Positions 45,670 through 58,162 are shown, counted from the stretch's first letter. The stretch: 64,000 nt of DNA from Paratinospora sagittata (GCA_035771175.1 CM069608.1:24558519-24622518), one strand, 5' to 3'. Program-made: numbers and translations. The notes: a model not told the origin generated them from the letters alone.

Positions 45670-46750
45670 TTCTATTAGATATATATATATCTCTAGAACT
45701 ATATATATATAAATTGTATATAGTTGAGATTTTTATTAAATATATATCTAGAAAAACTATATAGTTTAGATTTAAATATATATAGTTATGATTTATGAAA
45801 AACTATATATATAATTATGATTAAATATATATATATCTATATATCTATGTATATATGAGATATATATATACCATATTACTAATGAAAAAAAAAATTTGAA
45901 TGAAAAAATTTTACTAGATATGTATAACTTTAAAACTATATATATATATGAATTATATATAATTGAGATTTATATTAAATATATATCTAGAGAACTATAT
46001 AGTTTTATATAGTTTAGATTTAAATATATATAGTTAAGATTGATAAAAACTATATATATGGTTATGATTAAATATATATATATGTATATCTATATATCTA
46101 TGTATATATGAGATATATATATACCATGTTGCTAATGGAAAATTTTGGATGAAAAATTCTATTAGATATATATATCTGTAGAACTATATATATATATGAA
46201 TTGTATATAGTTGAGATTTTTATTAAATATATATCTAGAAAAACTATATAGCTTTATATAGTTTAGATTTAAATATATATAGTTATGATTTATGAAACTA
46301 TATATATGGTTATGATTATATATATATATATATATATATATCTATATATCTATGTATATAGGAGATATATATATATACCATGTGGCTAATGGAAAATTTT
46401 GGAAAAAAAAATATTAAATATATATATATATATATATATCAATTATATATAGTTGAGATTTATATTAAATATATATCTAGAAAACTATATAAATTTTATA
46501 TAGTTTAGATTCATATATATATAGTTATGATTTATGAAAACTATATATATCTGGTTATGATTATATATCTTTAGGACTATATATATATGAATTATATATA
46601 GTTGAGATTTATATTAAACTATATAGTTTATATTTAGTTTAGATTTAAATATATATATATAGTTATGATTTATGAAAACTATATATATATGATTATGATT
46701 GAATGTATATATCTATATATCTGCGCATATATGAGATATATATATCATAT
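45670..46750 (+). repeat. Expanded AT-rich minisatellite (~250-bp unit, 4-5 copies)
   Basis: The landmark TATATCTATGTATATA recurs near 45840, 46095 and 46345, with a variant near 46715, so the first units are 251-255 bp apart. Units share GTTGAGATT, TAGTTTAGATT, GTTATGATT and CTAATGGAAAATTTTGG. The sister element at 33715 has one unit. Confidence 0.85.
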
Positions 46751-46898
46751 TGCCGATAGAAAATTTTGAATTAAATGATGGCATAAACATTGAGAAAAAA
46801 ATAATAGAGAATATTATCCAACCGACAAAGCATAAAACTTAAAAATGTTATGAATATATTTTGTGTCTTTCACAAATTTATTTTCCTTTCAGCAAAGA

Positions 46899-47489
46899 AT
46901 GGCCTCAAGTGAAGGAGCGACTTCAGGTAGTAGGGAACCAATTCTCACTAGACTCAGAGAATTGTCCAAAAGGGAGGTTATGACTATGAGGAGTATCGAC
47001 AATAGAGATCTCTGCCTCCGGCCCATCCTTCACTAAAAACTTGCAACACTGGGGTGGTTGAACATAACAAAAGTTGAGAGTCACGTCTCCTACAACTAGA
47101 TGAAATCCTTCTAGGGAGCCATGAATTGCGTGAGACTCCAAGAAGATGAGATCAACCCTGTTTTGGAGACAACAGTCAAGGGAACAAAGGTTTCTATCAA
47201 TGTCGAAATCATTGCACGACTAATGGAGATTCCAATTGAAGATAGAATCATTGATCCACACGAACCCCAAACAGTTGTAGAGATCGCAGAGTCCAACGAA
47301 CAATTGTTCAATTCCCTCACCAAAGAGTTGTACACACTGTCAACGTACACCAAACTTTCAAACAATCTCTTTAAACCATCTCTTGCCGAACTTGGAAAGA
47401 TCGTATTCGGCAACATCTTGCCAGAAAGGGGGACTAGAGGCACTATGTCAAGGGCTCAACTTTACAGAGACCGTGATCATACAACTTAA
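46899..47489 (+). pseudogene. Broken copy of the extra chromovirus ORF
   Basis: Starts MASSEGATSGSREPI, like 34047. Stops at about 47034, 47097 and 47112, then an open stretch (47121-47460) with INVEIIARLMEIPIEDRIID, LFKPSLAELGKIVFG and MSRAQL. At about 47463 an internal deletion joins it to downstream spacer and the frame ends at 47487-47489. Independent support that this ORF was part of the element family, because ATG, frame and upstream AG site are all shared. Confidence 0.75.
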
Positions 47490-47865
47490 CTTGGTTAACA
47501 CCCTTATTACGATAGTCATGTGGTATGGGACACACGAACTTGGATTATAATCAAAAAGACTAAGAGTGAGAGTTTGAATGCATAAGATTGCGATAGAACA
47601 TTAGATCAGGATATTTACCGAGGCAAATCTTAGAATTCTAATAACTCGTATGTATTTTCAATAAAATATATAAGTATGTTCACAAAAACAAGAACCAAAT
47701 CATTTGAAATACTTGCAAAGTTTTATACTTATTATATAAACATTCTAACCTTGTTTTTACACCATGGCCAAACATACGAGGCACATAAAATTCTTTGATT
47801 CCTCAACAAAAACCTTACACTATACTTAGAAAAATAGGTGATCTTTTATATTGCAGTACTCTCGA
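47466..47865 (+). other. Sister chromovirus spacer remnant
   Basis: Matches 35938-36348 (ATAGAGACCGTG to AGTACTCTCGA). No gene. Confidence 0.75.
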
Positions 47866-49007
47866 TGTCACGACCCACTATATGTGACGTCATGACCGCA
47901 CGAAAACCTCCGAGAATACCCTCTGTTAGTACACCCAGGCGTCCCGTCAGCCTATGACACATATACAAATCCTGAAAATCAAATACAGTACAATCCTAAA
48001 AACATCCATCTAACATGATCATAAATGAAATAAAATATTACTTCTTCAAATTTTTACAAGTATAAAATTCCAGAGTCTTCAAAATGATACAAAACCCAAC
48101 ACATCTCAACTATGTGTTAAATATACAATTACTAGGTGTTATCATGTACATAATTATCAAAATACAAAACTAAATGTACAACACCTACATGAAACAAAAA
48201 CAAGGGACGCTACGCAGTTAAGCCTTCCCTTTCCCTTTTCTATCAAATCTTGAAAGAATAAGGTGAGGTGTGAGCTACAACCCGCTCAGTGAATGTCATT
48301 TACAAGTGGCATATACGTGCATTTAATAAAAACATGATAAGATCATAAATCATTGAAATATCATGATGAAGAAATAGATTACATACATGCTAACATAATG
48401 GATCAAGTCATACATAAGACGATGCATAACATTTGTAATCATACTCATGCAATCCTAACACCTCCTGAGTACGGGGTTCAGGGCTGGTGCGCTACACATA
48501 GTACCTGAACACACACACAATACTCGTATCCTAATAGGATTTATGGGGTTGTGCAGCACGCAGGATTAGCCTAAACTAACCTACCCATACACAAGCCATA
48601 AAACCCTATGCCAGGTACACAACTGGGATCACCGCTAGACTTACGAGAATTCTCAAAAAGAGAAAATTCTAACTATGAGCCTCAACCCAAATTGTCATCC
48701 CAATGAATTATGCTCAAATGTATTTCATGGAATATTAAACACATGCACACCATTATACATAAGCATTTAAAACATTTCTATACTACAATGCCACATATAA
48801 ATAATCCAAAAGTAAAAGAACACTCACTCTTGATTTGCTAAGTCTAGCCAATCCAATCGCAAAAACTCTCTAATTGACTAAACGGGTTCAAGATCAATCA
48901 AAAGGCCTGGAAATAACATGGTTCGCACAACTGAAAATCAGTCATAAAGTGTGTCAAAACCCCATGTTCAAACCCAATCTAAAGTCAATTAGATTCTAAA
49001 TTGATTA
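47866..49007 (-). repeat. Gypsy-type LTR fragment, family X
   Basis: TGTCACGACCCACTATATG start, reverse complement of an LTR end. Related to 62085-64000 (shared GACGTCATGACC, GGCGTCCCGTCAGCCT, GTGAGCTACAAC, CACTCACT..TTGATT). Holds the palindrome ATCCTAATAGGAT near 48527. Runs about 180 bases past the CACTCACT landmark, then is replaced by family Y sequence near 49008. Confidence 0.75.
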
Positions 49008-49207
49008 CCACTAGTGCCCGCCTCCTGAGGTATTGTTTGAGGTGACTGTCGAGCAATAGCCTGAACCTGCTGCACTAACGCCTGTATCTGTGAAGTCTGG
49101 GCTGCCATCAAGCGGCCCTGTGCCTGAATGATCTCCTCCATCCTCCCCATCCGGTCATCATCGGATGGCCCTGTGTGTGGCTGTCCCAATCTCTCGCTCC
49201 TCCTCAT
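49008..49207 (-). pseudogene. gag: Gypsy Gag N-terminus, family Y, truncated
   Basis: Reads on the minus strand from ATG 49207-49205: MRRSERLGQPHTGPSDDDRM, then a Gln/Ala-rich helix (AAQTSQIQALVQQVQAIA) likely to form a coiled coil, then PQTIPQEAGTSG. Cut at about 49008, where family X LTR sequence begins; the few residues after that are not Gag. This start pattern fits gypsy Gag proteins and lies about 220 bases after the primer site. The capsid domain and everything after it are missing. Confidence 0.6.
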
Positions 49208-49426
49208 GACACTGAGAAGTAGAAATACGAGCAACCATCACACATTAAAGAATTTAAAACATTAACAAAGCCTCATAACTACCTATATCATATAATACAC
49301 ACAGAAAAGATGATAGTAAGGCTTTTAAGTTAGTTCCTTTAAGCTTTTTAATCACCTAAATTTCTCACCCAATTCCTAGGTCAAAGTCATCTAAGTCCAA
49401 TACATAGACCAAACCTAGTAAAATCA

Positions 49427-49439
49427 GGCTCTGATACCA
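49427..49439 (-). other. Primer binding site, family Y
   Basis: GGCTCTGATACCA on the plus strand, i.e. TGGTATCAGAGCC in sense, two bases from the LTR end. This fixes the orientation of family Y LTRs. Confidence 0.88.
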
Positions 49440-49441
49440 AC

Positions 49442-51533
49442 TGTGGCGACCCCGCACCCCAGACCACCAACCCCACAGGGAATGGCGTGCGGAATGCCGG
49501 GGCGGGACGCCCGGCGTAGGCATCTCCGACCACTCCTCAACTCCCGTGAGGTGGTTGAGACCCTACAAGCCTTATCTCAAAGAACGACATAATATCAAAA
49601 GGTACTAAACAAAACTACCAACCGTATTAATCATCCAAGACAAGAGATGATCCATAAAAATGAACCATAAATAAAATCATAATCCCTACAGTCCATTAAA
49701 ATTGACATACACATAAAGTCCAAAATTGTGGGTACAAATAAAAACCGTCATATGCCCACATGGTTTATCTAACAAGTCCCAACTCACCCATACTACAATG
49801 TGGTAAGTGTTATAATTACATAATCCAAAATATAATACTTCATAATTTAAAACACAATTCAATCAAAATGCCTCTCAACTCACATCGAGGCCTTGGATTC
49901 TCTCGCAGGCAAGGCCCTCAAGATATGACTACTCCTTTGCCCTTATTCGGGACAGAAGGACCTGCAAGAGGAAAATGAGGGTGAGCCAACGGTGCCCAGT
50001 GAATAGAATTCAAATATGCTATCAATACTCATCAATAAACATCATGTATGCATGTCAATGTGTAGCATGATTAAAAGCTCATAACATATAGATATCAAGC
50101 ATTTATAATAAGTTCGATGCAAGTAAAAGCTTATCAATTTGGATCCACATTCTACATGCATTAGGGTTACTAGTGCACATCCATTTCACCGTACCGTTGA
50201 CCCCAATCATGTTTATTTGGGGTTACTAGTGCACGTCTATTTCACCGTACCGTTGACCCCAATCATGTTTATTTGGGGTTACTAGTGCACGTCTATTTCA
50301 CCGTACCGTTGACCCCAATCATTTCCTTTTTAAAACCCTTCTATAACAAGGTTAAGTCCCCCTATTAGCCAGATAGATGGGCCCAACCAAAGTCATAAGG
50401 TTTTGTCAAATCAATGCATCATTTAAAACATTATTAGAACACATTCATGCTTTCAACATACAATATATATAAGTGATATGATGACATAAAAGATATAATC
50501 ATAAATGAAGTCTACTCACAACCAAGCCTCGCGAGAGTATTTAACCACACACGACCACCAAACCGAATCAACCCAATCAAGATCCTGAAATATTCATCAA
50601 TATCCTACCATACATCAATTTCTATGCTCAATCACATAGACATTACACATCAACCCTAAATCAGCCCACATATAGACAATAGGCCTAAATCCCATCTAAT
50701 CCCATCATTCAACTCAAATCACATGACTTAGGCCTCTAATGCATAGTTCTCATTCATAAACCATTCTATTAATCAAAAATACTGATTTTCAATTCCTTAT
50801 GCATAAACATGCCCAAATTGGGTCACTTGATCACAAGTAGGCCTAACCCATGATATGGTCACAACCACCAAATCAGTAGCATAATCAACCCTAATCATGC
50901 TTAATTAAACATAAGTTGCATCAATTCAATGATTCTAGGCCAAAAACATCAAAAACCCTAAAATATGAAATTTTCCATACTTAGGCCATATTGCCGATTT
51001 ACACTAGGTCACCATGTTCAGCCATGTATATCACTGATTTTGCATCATGGGTTCATCAACAATGACAACTAGGTCAACATAGTTGATATGCAAGCTATTT
51101 GGAAAGGTCTAAGTTCATATTCTAAACTTAAGTCTAATACAAGCAACCCTACCAATTCTTCATTTAATATTTATGTTCAGATGTATCAATCTACCAACAA
51201 AAATATGGAATCATAAAATCAACCGTACAGATTGAATTATGTGAAGAAACAAACCTTCTGTCCAAATATCAGCCCAATCCAACGGTGGACCGAAAAGTTA
51301 AGTATCTTTGATGAACAAGTCTCTAATCAGACAATTTCTACTTTCCTGCTGCAAATACTCGAACTCAGATGACTATATCGCACAACATACTTAACCCATA
51401 AACATCTCTACCGTTCAGAAGGCAGAAATATCAGTTGTAAACTACATACCCAAATTTGATATCCATCCAACGGTAGATTGAGGAGAGCTAGAAGTTTGAG
51501 CGAAACGGCGCTAGAAATCCAGACTTTCCAATC
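49442..51533 (-). repeat. Family Y 5' LTR, truncated
   Basis: Collinear with 7270-9510 (TGTGGCGACCCCG start). The last ~800 bases of the full LTR are missing; sequence changes to LARD2 at AATCATTAAGTG with a short shared ATCA at the join. Confidence 0.85.
50161..50328 (-). repeat. 56-bp repeat, three copies
   Basis: Units start 50161, 50217 and 50273, each with TTACTAGTGCAC and TTCACCGTACCGTTGACC. The sister LTR has two. Confidence 0.85.
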
Positions 51534-53781
51534 ATTAAGTGAACTTCATTCACTTGTCCTGGTTGTTTCAGTCCAAAAACACACCTGCATTACAACACTA
51601 AGATGTTGGTTGGTTCTAACGTAGTATAACACTTTACAATTAGGCTCAGTACATAGCATTACAAAGATATGAAATATGAATACGTAATGCTAAGTTGAAA
51701 TACACCTTTAGTCCTTTACCTTTTAATGTTCGGTATTCCTCAAGTGCAGTTTCGAAAAGCATGAATGATATGATATGAAGATCAATGCTTCTTCGAAAAT
51801 AAAATATACCAAATAAACATTGACGTATAAAACAAAGGACTGGTCTAAATCAAAGACACGAACAATTTTCAAAATAAATATAAAGTATAAGTATGACAAC
51901 TTCTGGTTCAGTGATCAGTAGTTAACGCAACTACTGATATAGTTCAATACAATACTTAAGATATGAAATCAAGTACAACTGTATATCTTGAACTATTTCT
52001 CAAATTCTATCTCCAGCAAGAATGATACCAAATATGAATCAGTGCCGAGAATTTGAGTTGATAACAGATCAAATAGATTTTCAAAGATAGAATGAAAATA
52101 AGCTCAGTATGAAAATCATTTGAATATGTAAGGTATCAGTGAAAAATACTTTGAAAGTTTAAATAATGAAAATCATTTTGACACAGACTAACTTTCAAAA
52201 AGTATTGGCACAATACAAACAGATTGGCATGTTGTTTGATCCTAAGTGCTAGTATTTATAGACTTAGTGGGACATAGCCGTTAGACATTTGAAGTTTAAA
52301 TAATATGAACGTTTACACACAACGGCTAGAATGTCATATGAAAATGGAAACTGCAATTTTCACTAACATTCTGGTTCTTTTCAGAATTCATGAAAAAAGA
52401 AAGTTTTAGAAAAACTTATTCCATGTATCAGAGACGATCTCTGATAGGTTTGAACAGGACTCTGCGCAAAGGTCTATTCTAAAAAAGTAAACTTATATAG
52501 TGTACTTGTTCGAAAAATGGCAGTTGTTCAATTAGAGTCCTGATTCTGTAATCTATGTCCTAACGCATAATATCAACTTTGTCGTTTTGTTCCTTGAGGG
52601 AGCTAATTACATATAAGCGTCCTGCTGAATAATTAAGTGAGGGCGCTACAAGTTTGCCATTGTCTTGACTTTCTTTGATATTTGAATGACTTAACCTTGA
52701 GGGCACTAATGCACATTTAGCATCCTTCTATGTTTTAAAACAGTTAAGTACATGAGAGTGCTACTATCCGAGTAAGCGTCCTGCCAGTTTAAAACATAAA
52801 ACGAAACATGTGGGCGCTACAACTATATAAGCGTCCTACCAGTTAAAAACATTTTCTACAAAGACACAAGCACGCTAAAGGACAATCAGCGTCCTGAAAG
52901 TTACTAAGTTGATTCCTAAAGGTAAGGGCATTCCTATTCAGATAGCGTCTTGATAGATTGTTCAACTTATAACTATCAGCGTCCTCAAAGATACATTCTT
53001 TGAAGAACTTAAGACATCATTCTATGAGCTGATGCTGAGTCAGCTTCCTAACAACTTCAAAATATGACTAATAAAGGAGGTCGCTACTATACAAGTAAGC
53101 ATCCTGATAAATCAGTTCAATTCAACCTTAAACGTTATCAGCGTCCTGACTTATCAAGTTCAGGAGAGCGCTAGTATTTCATTAGTGTCCTGAAAGACTC
53201 TTTAAAAATAATTTTGACTCGTGATTAAATATTCGATAAATGCGAATAAAAACTGGGTATATTTCAAGTTAAATATATAAAATGAAATCATTTGAAATAC
53301 CGTAAAACATATGATCAAAACATGCAGATGATTTATGCATGATTTTGAAGAACATTTTTGAGGAATAACAATTAGAGAAAGATATACCTTAAATACTTTG
53401 TGTATTTCTCATTTCTCATGACCATTAAATCCAACTCTTCATTGTGAGATCTTCAATAAGAGCTTTGTGTTGAGTTGAATAACTTGAACGTTGATCGAGA
53501 AATGTAGACTTGAAGCTTGATTGAGTCGTTCGAGTGAAGTGATCTTGAAATCATGATGTGATCGTTGAAGTCCTTTTGATTGAAACGAACTTGGCCGTTG
53601 AATGTGATCTTTGAGTTCCTTGATCGAGTCATTCCTTGGCTTTTTGCTTTCCTTAGGTGCTTTGATGAAATCTTGATACACGCACGTTTAGCACCGAAAA
53701 GTACTTTGTTTGTGATCATAAAAATATACTTTATCACAATATATTTAGGGACGAGCTAAGTGATTAACTGCATAGGTTAAC
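51534..53781 (-). repeat. LARD2 3' LTR, truncated
   Basis: Collinear with 57095-59369. TATA box at 52252-52261, U3 stem-pair array at 52595-53192. The stem-loop (U5) end is missing. A 94-codon minus frame (53453-53737) is repeated in the other LTR only because LTRs are duplicates. Confidence 0.85.
52595..53192 (-). promoter_or_regulatory. U3 stem-pair array, LARD2 3' LTR
   Basis: Plus-strand halves such as GAGGGCGCT, GAGAGTGCT or GTGGGCGCT followed by AGCGTCCTG or AGCATCC. About eight pairs, matching one for one those at 58163-58772. Lies upstream (in sense) of the TATA box at 52252. Confidence 0.6.
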
Positions 53782-53795
53782 ATTTCCCCCTTTTT
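53782..53795 (-). other. LARD2 polypurine tract
   Basis: TTTCCCCCTTTTTG on the plus strand, AAAAAGGGGGAAA in sense, directly before the 3' LTR. Confidence 0.8.
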
Positions 53796-53849
53796 GATGA
53801 TGGCAAACAAATTGAAAAATTGAACGCTTAAGCAAAAAGATTAACGTTA

Positions 53850-54015
53850 ATTTCTTTTCCCCCATCAATTCCTCTTATTTTTCTTTTATCTCTTATTTTT
53901 CTTCTCCCCCTTTCATATCATCAAAAAGTGAAGAAAAGAGACTAAGATCTCCCTTTATGACTTAGTAAAGCAGCGAGCTCCCCCTTACATGGAGACTCCC
54001 CCTTACTTTGTGCAT
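53850..54015 (-). other. Further internal polypurine blocks
   Basis: Runs of CCCCC near 53860, 53905, 53981 and 53999. Two of them (CTCCCCCTTACATGGAG, then CTCCCCCTTACTTTG) correspond to the TGTAAGGGGGAG blocks at 10556-10592 in LARD1. Confidence 0.55.
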
Positions 54016-55369
54016 TCACCTCAAGATGATTTATGACAACGTGCCATAATTAGGTACGTGAGAATGCATAAGGTCTACTATAGTGGTAGTCACGAGAGAG
54101 CAGATCTTATTTTTAAGCACATAGAGAAATAATTTGACTAATTCATAGGCTAAAATATTTGAAATAATAGCGTACCTGAGAATCCTAGTCAGAGGGAGTG
54201 AGAAACAATTGTCGAAAGATGAATTCATAGAGAATTTTTAATCGTGGGCAATTATTCTCCTTAGTGTTTGGCATAAATATAAATTTGATAATTAAACCTG
54301 AACAAACACAGAGTATGCTTTAAGACATGTAAATAAACAAGCATAGGCAAAATGATTTGTGATTACGCACAACCTAGCTATTATGATTCTAATAAGATGC
54401 AAAGTATATAGTTGAAGTTCATGGCGTCTATTAGACATCATAAATCACAGTCGATTGATATATAAAATATAATATTAAAGAGCAACATCAATGGCATGTG
54501 AAATAGAAAATAATAAACTTTCCATAGTTTAGATATGTGAAGATATACAATAAGTATCAAAGTCTAAACATACTGAATATATGCTAAGTTTCATAGATAT
54601 CATTCAGACAACAGCTACATTCATTTTCCTATTCTAGGCATAGAATTTCAATTGAAGCATGGCCTAGAATGATTAATACACTGATTCTAATGAGAGAGCA
54701 TTTTGAAGAGTATGTGGTTATTAGAAATCAGATATCCATGAGTTTGATGCTAACATGTTATTGTATGAAGCAGATGCATCAAAGTAAGGAAAACATAGAA
54801 AAGATAATGCCAATAGATATTAATCATAAGTGTAGGCAAAAATATTTTCAAGATATAGGCGTATGATATGAAATTGTATACATGGCCTATATTCATCTGC
54901 AGAAACATGAATCATGCAGATAATATTTTCTAAGATCAGAGCAAGCATGAACATAATATGAACAAGCATAGGCAAAAATATGTTGTTAAAGCACAACCTA
55001 GCTATTGTGTACCTGATCGTCAGATAATTAGATAACACATAAGTTCAAGATAAATTAATCATGATGTTATATAAGATGCCAGATAAGTATAATCATGATA
55101 TTTATCAAACAGTCACAGATATGCATATCAGATAGTCAAGATAGATGTGACTAGACAAGAAATATGCCGCAAGTATACTGAACACAATAATAAAGATTTC
55201 AAGCAGAACTTCAAGCATAAATATGTATCGGAGTCAGTTAAAGATAAGATTACGATCATATAAGCAGGCATTCAAGAGCATGAAACAAACAACTAACAGA
55301 CGGAGACAAGTGTGTGCAGCATATGAATATGAAATATAGCATTCACACAAATTTAACCAGATCAGTCAT
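54016..55369 (-). other. LARD2 interior without a gene
   Basis: AT-rich, with repeated GCATAGGCAAAA(T/A)AT and CACAACCTAGCTATT segments near 54340 and 54970, i.e. an old ~620-bp internal duplication. No supported ORF. Confidence 0.55.
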
Positions 55370-56122
55370 TCAAATATAACATAAAGCATCAAAATATGAA
55401 TGAGAGATGGAAAGACAGCTAAGCATATGCAAGCAAGCATCACAGTAGTGAGATGTGCAGAACTCATTGTGTGAGTAAAGCAAGGGAATTAAACAAAGTA
55501 TACACATAAAAGATAAATTGCAAGATGAATTATGCTTAAACATTGAAAATAAGTATTGTAAGAGAGTTTTAACCAAAAATGCAAAAGATTTTTTAAACAA
55601 GATTTGACGAATTTGGCATAGATGACTAGGGCTGGCAAAGAGGTTTCTAGATTTTCCAAGAAGATTCTTCTCGAGGCAAGGACAAGGACATCCACGAAGG
55701 TTATTGGTTCTGCGAGCCGTGAGAGCGGCGATACTCACATGGACAACCTTTTCAATTAACGCTCGGGATTCTTCATTTTCCTTAAATAGTGCCATCACCA
55801 GATCTCTCTGATGTTTTGCCTTGGCTTTAAGCTCTTTTAGGCGGTTCTCATGCTTGTTTAGCATGACTAGAACAACTTGAACGGTGGAGGATAGAGAATC
55901 ACTAAGCTTGGCAAACTATTCCTCAAGAGACGCTGCAGCAGGAAACGGTGGCAGAGGTTCTTCTGCATGAAGTGAAGACGCATGGTTTTTCCTGGGAGCA
56001 ATTTTCCAAGAGGATTCTTCATCAGATCCATCTGATAAAGAAGACGATAAAGAAAATTCGCTAGAGGTGGAATATGATTCCATTCTACCCTTTTTCCTAG
56101 ACTCAGGAGCTTTGGACGCCAT
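55370..56122 (-). pseudogene. LARD2 internal ORF (Ser/Glu-rich, helical), one stop
   Basis: Minus-strand ATG 56122-56120 (MASKAPESRKKGRMESYS), a Ser-rich acidic stretch, TAG at 55918-55916, then the same frame continues with a Lys/Glu-rich helical part (MLNKHENRLKELKAKAKHQR, then KENEESRALIEKVVHVSIAAL), probably a coiled coil, followed by a Cys-rich CPCPC segment. After about 55600 the sequence is hydrophobic and less convincing. No Gag, zinc-knuckle or enzyme motif. A small non-enzymatic protein is typical of non-autonomous copia derivatives; I do not recognise the family. The earlier in-frame ATGs upstream of 56122 code for an unlikely hydrophobic lead and were not used. Confidence 0.5.
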
Positions 56123-56451
56123 TAGAGAGATGAAGATGGAGACGGAACGAAGAAGATGAATGCAGAACAATTTCGCGCTGGGAATTGAATTGAGAGGGAA
56201 ATGTATGAAGCATGCTAATGGGCATCGAAAACAAAGTCTACAATTAATGCAGAAATGACATAGAGTTATGCGCCAAAGAGTACGATTAAACAGGGAATAA
56301 AACATAATCATACTTGAGAGGTTACAGCTAGGTGGCATAGAGTTCTAGGATATATATCCTAGGACGTGAAATGCAAAGACACCTAAGACAAACCCTAAAT
56401 TGACCAATGGATCTAGACTCTAGGTTTTTTGACCAAACATTCGGAGAATCC

Positions 56452-56463
56452 GCTCTGATACCG
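56452..56463 (-). other. LARD2 primer binding site
   Basis: GCTCTGATACCG on the plus strand, CGGTATCAGAGC in sense, two bases from the 5' LTR end. Confidence 0.8.
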
Positions 56464-56680
56464 ATTGTTGGTCCACCCAAGAGGGGGGTGAATTGGGTGC
56501 AATGGTCAATTTTAAAAATATCTTCCAATAACTTAGTGATTTACATGAGTGTATTGGAATTGGATGCAAAATAGAACACAGACTAAATTGCAAACGTGAG
56601 ACACATAGATTTATAGTGGTTCGGTCGAGCCTACGTCTATTACGTAATCTCCTGATTATGATTTTCTCAATCCACTAACT

Positions 56681-57066
56681 GATTCTCTTACGGGTGAGAA
56701 TCAAACCTTTACAACTGCCCTTTTACAGGTTAAAGGAAAACCTATCCTTTTACAGGCTAAGGATGAACCGTATTTCTTTTTTCTTGGATGAGGAAAAACC
56801 CATGTTCGTTTTACAGGATAAGGAAGAACCGTGAACCTTTTACGGGATAAGGAACAACTATTTTTCTTTTACAGGTTGAAAGAAAACCTATCCTTTTACA
56901 GGTTAAGAGATAACGAATTAGGATGAACCGTTTTCCTACTTGCAGGTGAGGATAAACCTTTTTCTCTTTTACAGGTTAAGAGATAACGAATCATTTTTCA
57001 GGTTAAGGACACACTTATCCTTTTACGGGATGAGGATGAACCGTTTCTCTTTTATAGGTTCAGAGA
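56681..57066 (-). other. Stem-loop array with constant loop and changing stems, LARD2
   Basis: Plus-strand stems and positions: GATTCTC/GAGAATC 56681/56696; CCTTT/AAAGG 56719/56732; ATCCTT/AAGGAT 56744/56759; CCTT/AAGG 56836/56849; TTTTCTTT/AAAGAAAA 56862/56879; TCTCTT/AAGAGA 56963/56978; ATCCT/AGGAT 57017/57033; TCTCT/AGAGA 57046/57062. All loops contain TTAC(A/G)GG or TTATAGG, which is CC(C/T)GTAA in sense. Stems differ from one another but each is complementary. Confidence 0.78.
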
Positions 57067-57820
57067 TAACCTTACATGATTTAAATCCTTAAATCATTTA
57101 GTGAACTTCATTCACTTGTCCTGGTTGTTTCAGTCCAGAAACACACCAGCATTGCAACACTAAGATGTTGGTTGGTTCTAACATAGTAGAACCAACCAAC
57201 ACTAAGATTAGGCCCAGTACATAGAATTACAAAGATATGAAATATGAATACGTAATGCTAAGTTGAAATACACCTCAGTCCTTTACCTTTCAATGTTCGA
57301 TATTGCTCAAGTGTAGTTTCGAAAAGCATGAATGATATGATATGAAGATCAGTGCTTCTTCGAAAATAAAATACACCAAATAAACATTGACGTATAAAAC
57401 GAAGGATTGGTGTAAATCAAAGACATAGACAATTTTCAAAATAGATGTAAAATATAAGTATGAAAACTTTTGGCTTAGTGATCAGTAGTTAACGCAACTA
57501 CTGATATAGTTCAATACAATACTTAAGATATGAGATCAAGTACAACTGTATATCTTGAACTATTTCTCAAATTCTATCTCCAGCAAGAATGATACCAAAT
57601 ATGAATCAGTGCTGAGATTTTGAGTTGATACCAGATCAAATAGATTTTCAAAGATAGAATGAAAATAAGCTCAGTATGAAAATCATTTGAATATGTAAGG
57701 TATCAGTGAAAAATACTTTGAAAGTTTAGATAATAAAAATTATTTTGACACAGACTAACTTTCAAAAATGTATTAGCACAATACAAACAGATTAGCAAGT
57801 TGTTTGATCCTAAGTGCTGA

Positions 57821-57829
57821 TATTTATAG
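57821..57829 (-). promoter_or_regulatory. LARD2 TATA box
   Basis: TATTTATAG on the plus strand, CTATAAATA in sense; conserved in the other LTR at 52252-52261. Confidence 0.65.
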
Positions 57830-58162
57830 ACTTAGTGGGACATAGCCGTTAGACATTTGAAGTTCAAATAATATGAACGTTTACAAACAACGACTAGAAT
57901 GTCATATGAAAATGACAACTGCAATTTTCACTAACATTCTGATTCTTTCCAGATTTCATGAAAAAGAAAAGCTTTAGAAAAACTTATTTCATGTATCAGA
58001 GAGGATATCTGATAGGTCTGAAAAGGACTCTGGGCAATGGTCTGTTCTGAAAAAGTAAACTTATGTAGTATACTTGTTCGAACAGTGACAGTTATTGAAT
58101 TAGCGTCCTGATTCCGTAATCAGTATCTTAATGCATAATATCAACTTTGTCGTTTTGTTCCT

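Larger units (their letters stand above)
44222..47865 (+). mobile_element. Truncated sister chromovirus
   Basis: LTR 44222-45605, TTTAA spacer, decayed primer site, expanded AT-rich block, broken extra ORF, then a jump at 47463 to sequence matching 35938-36348. Ends where a TGTCACGACC LTR begins (47866). Gag, pol and 3' LTR are gone. Confidence 0.85.

Noticed and set aside
53453..53737. 94-codon minus-strand frame, repeated at 59040-59324
   Set aside because: Both copies lie in the two LTRs of LARD2, which are duplicates by origin; no ATG context, domain or conservation beyond the LTR itself.
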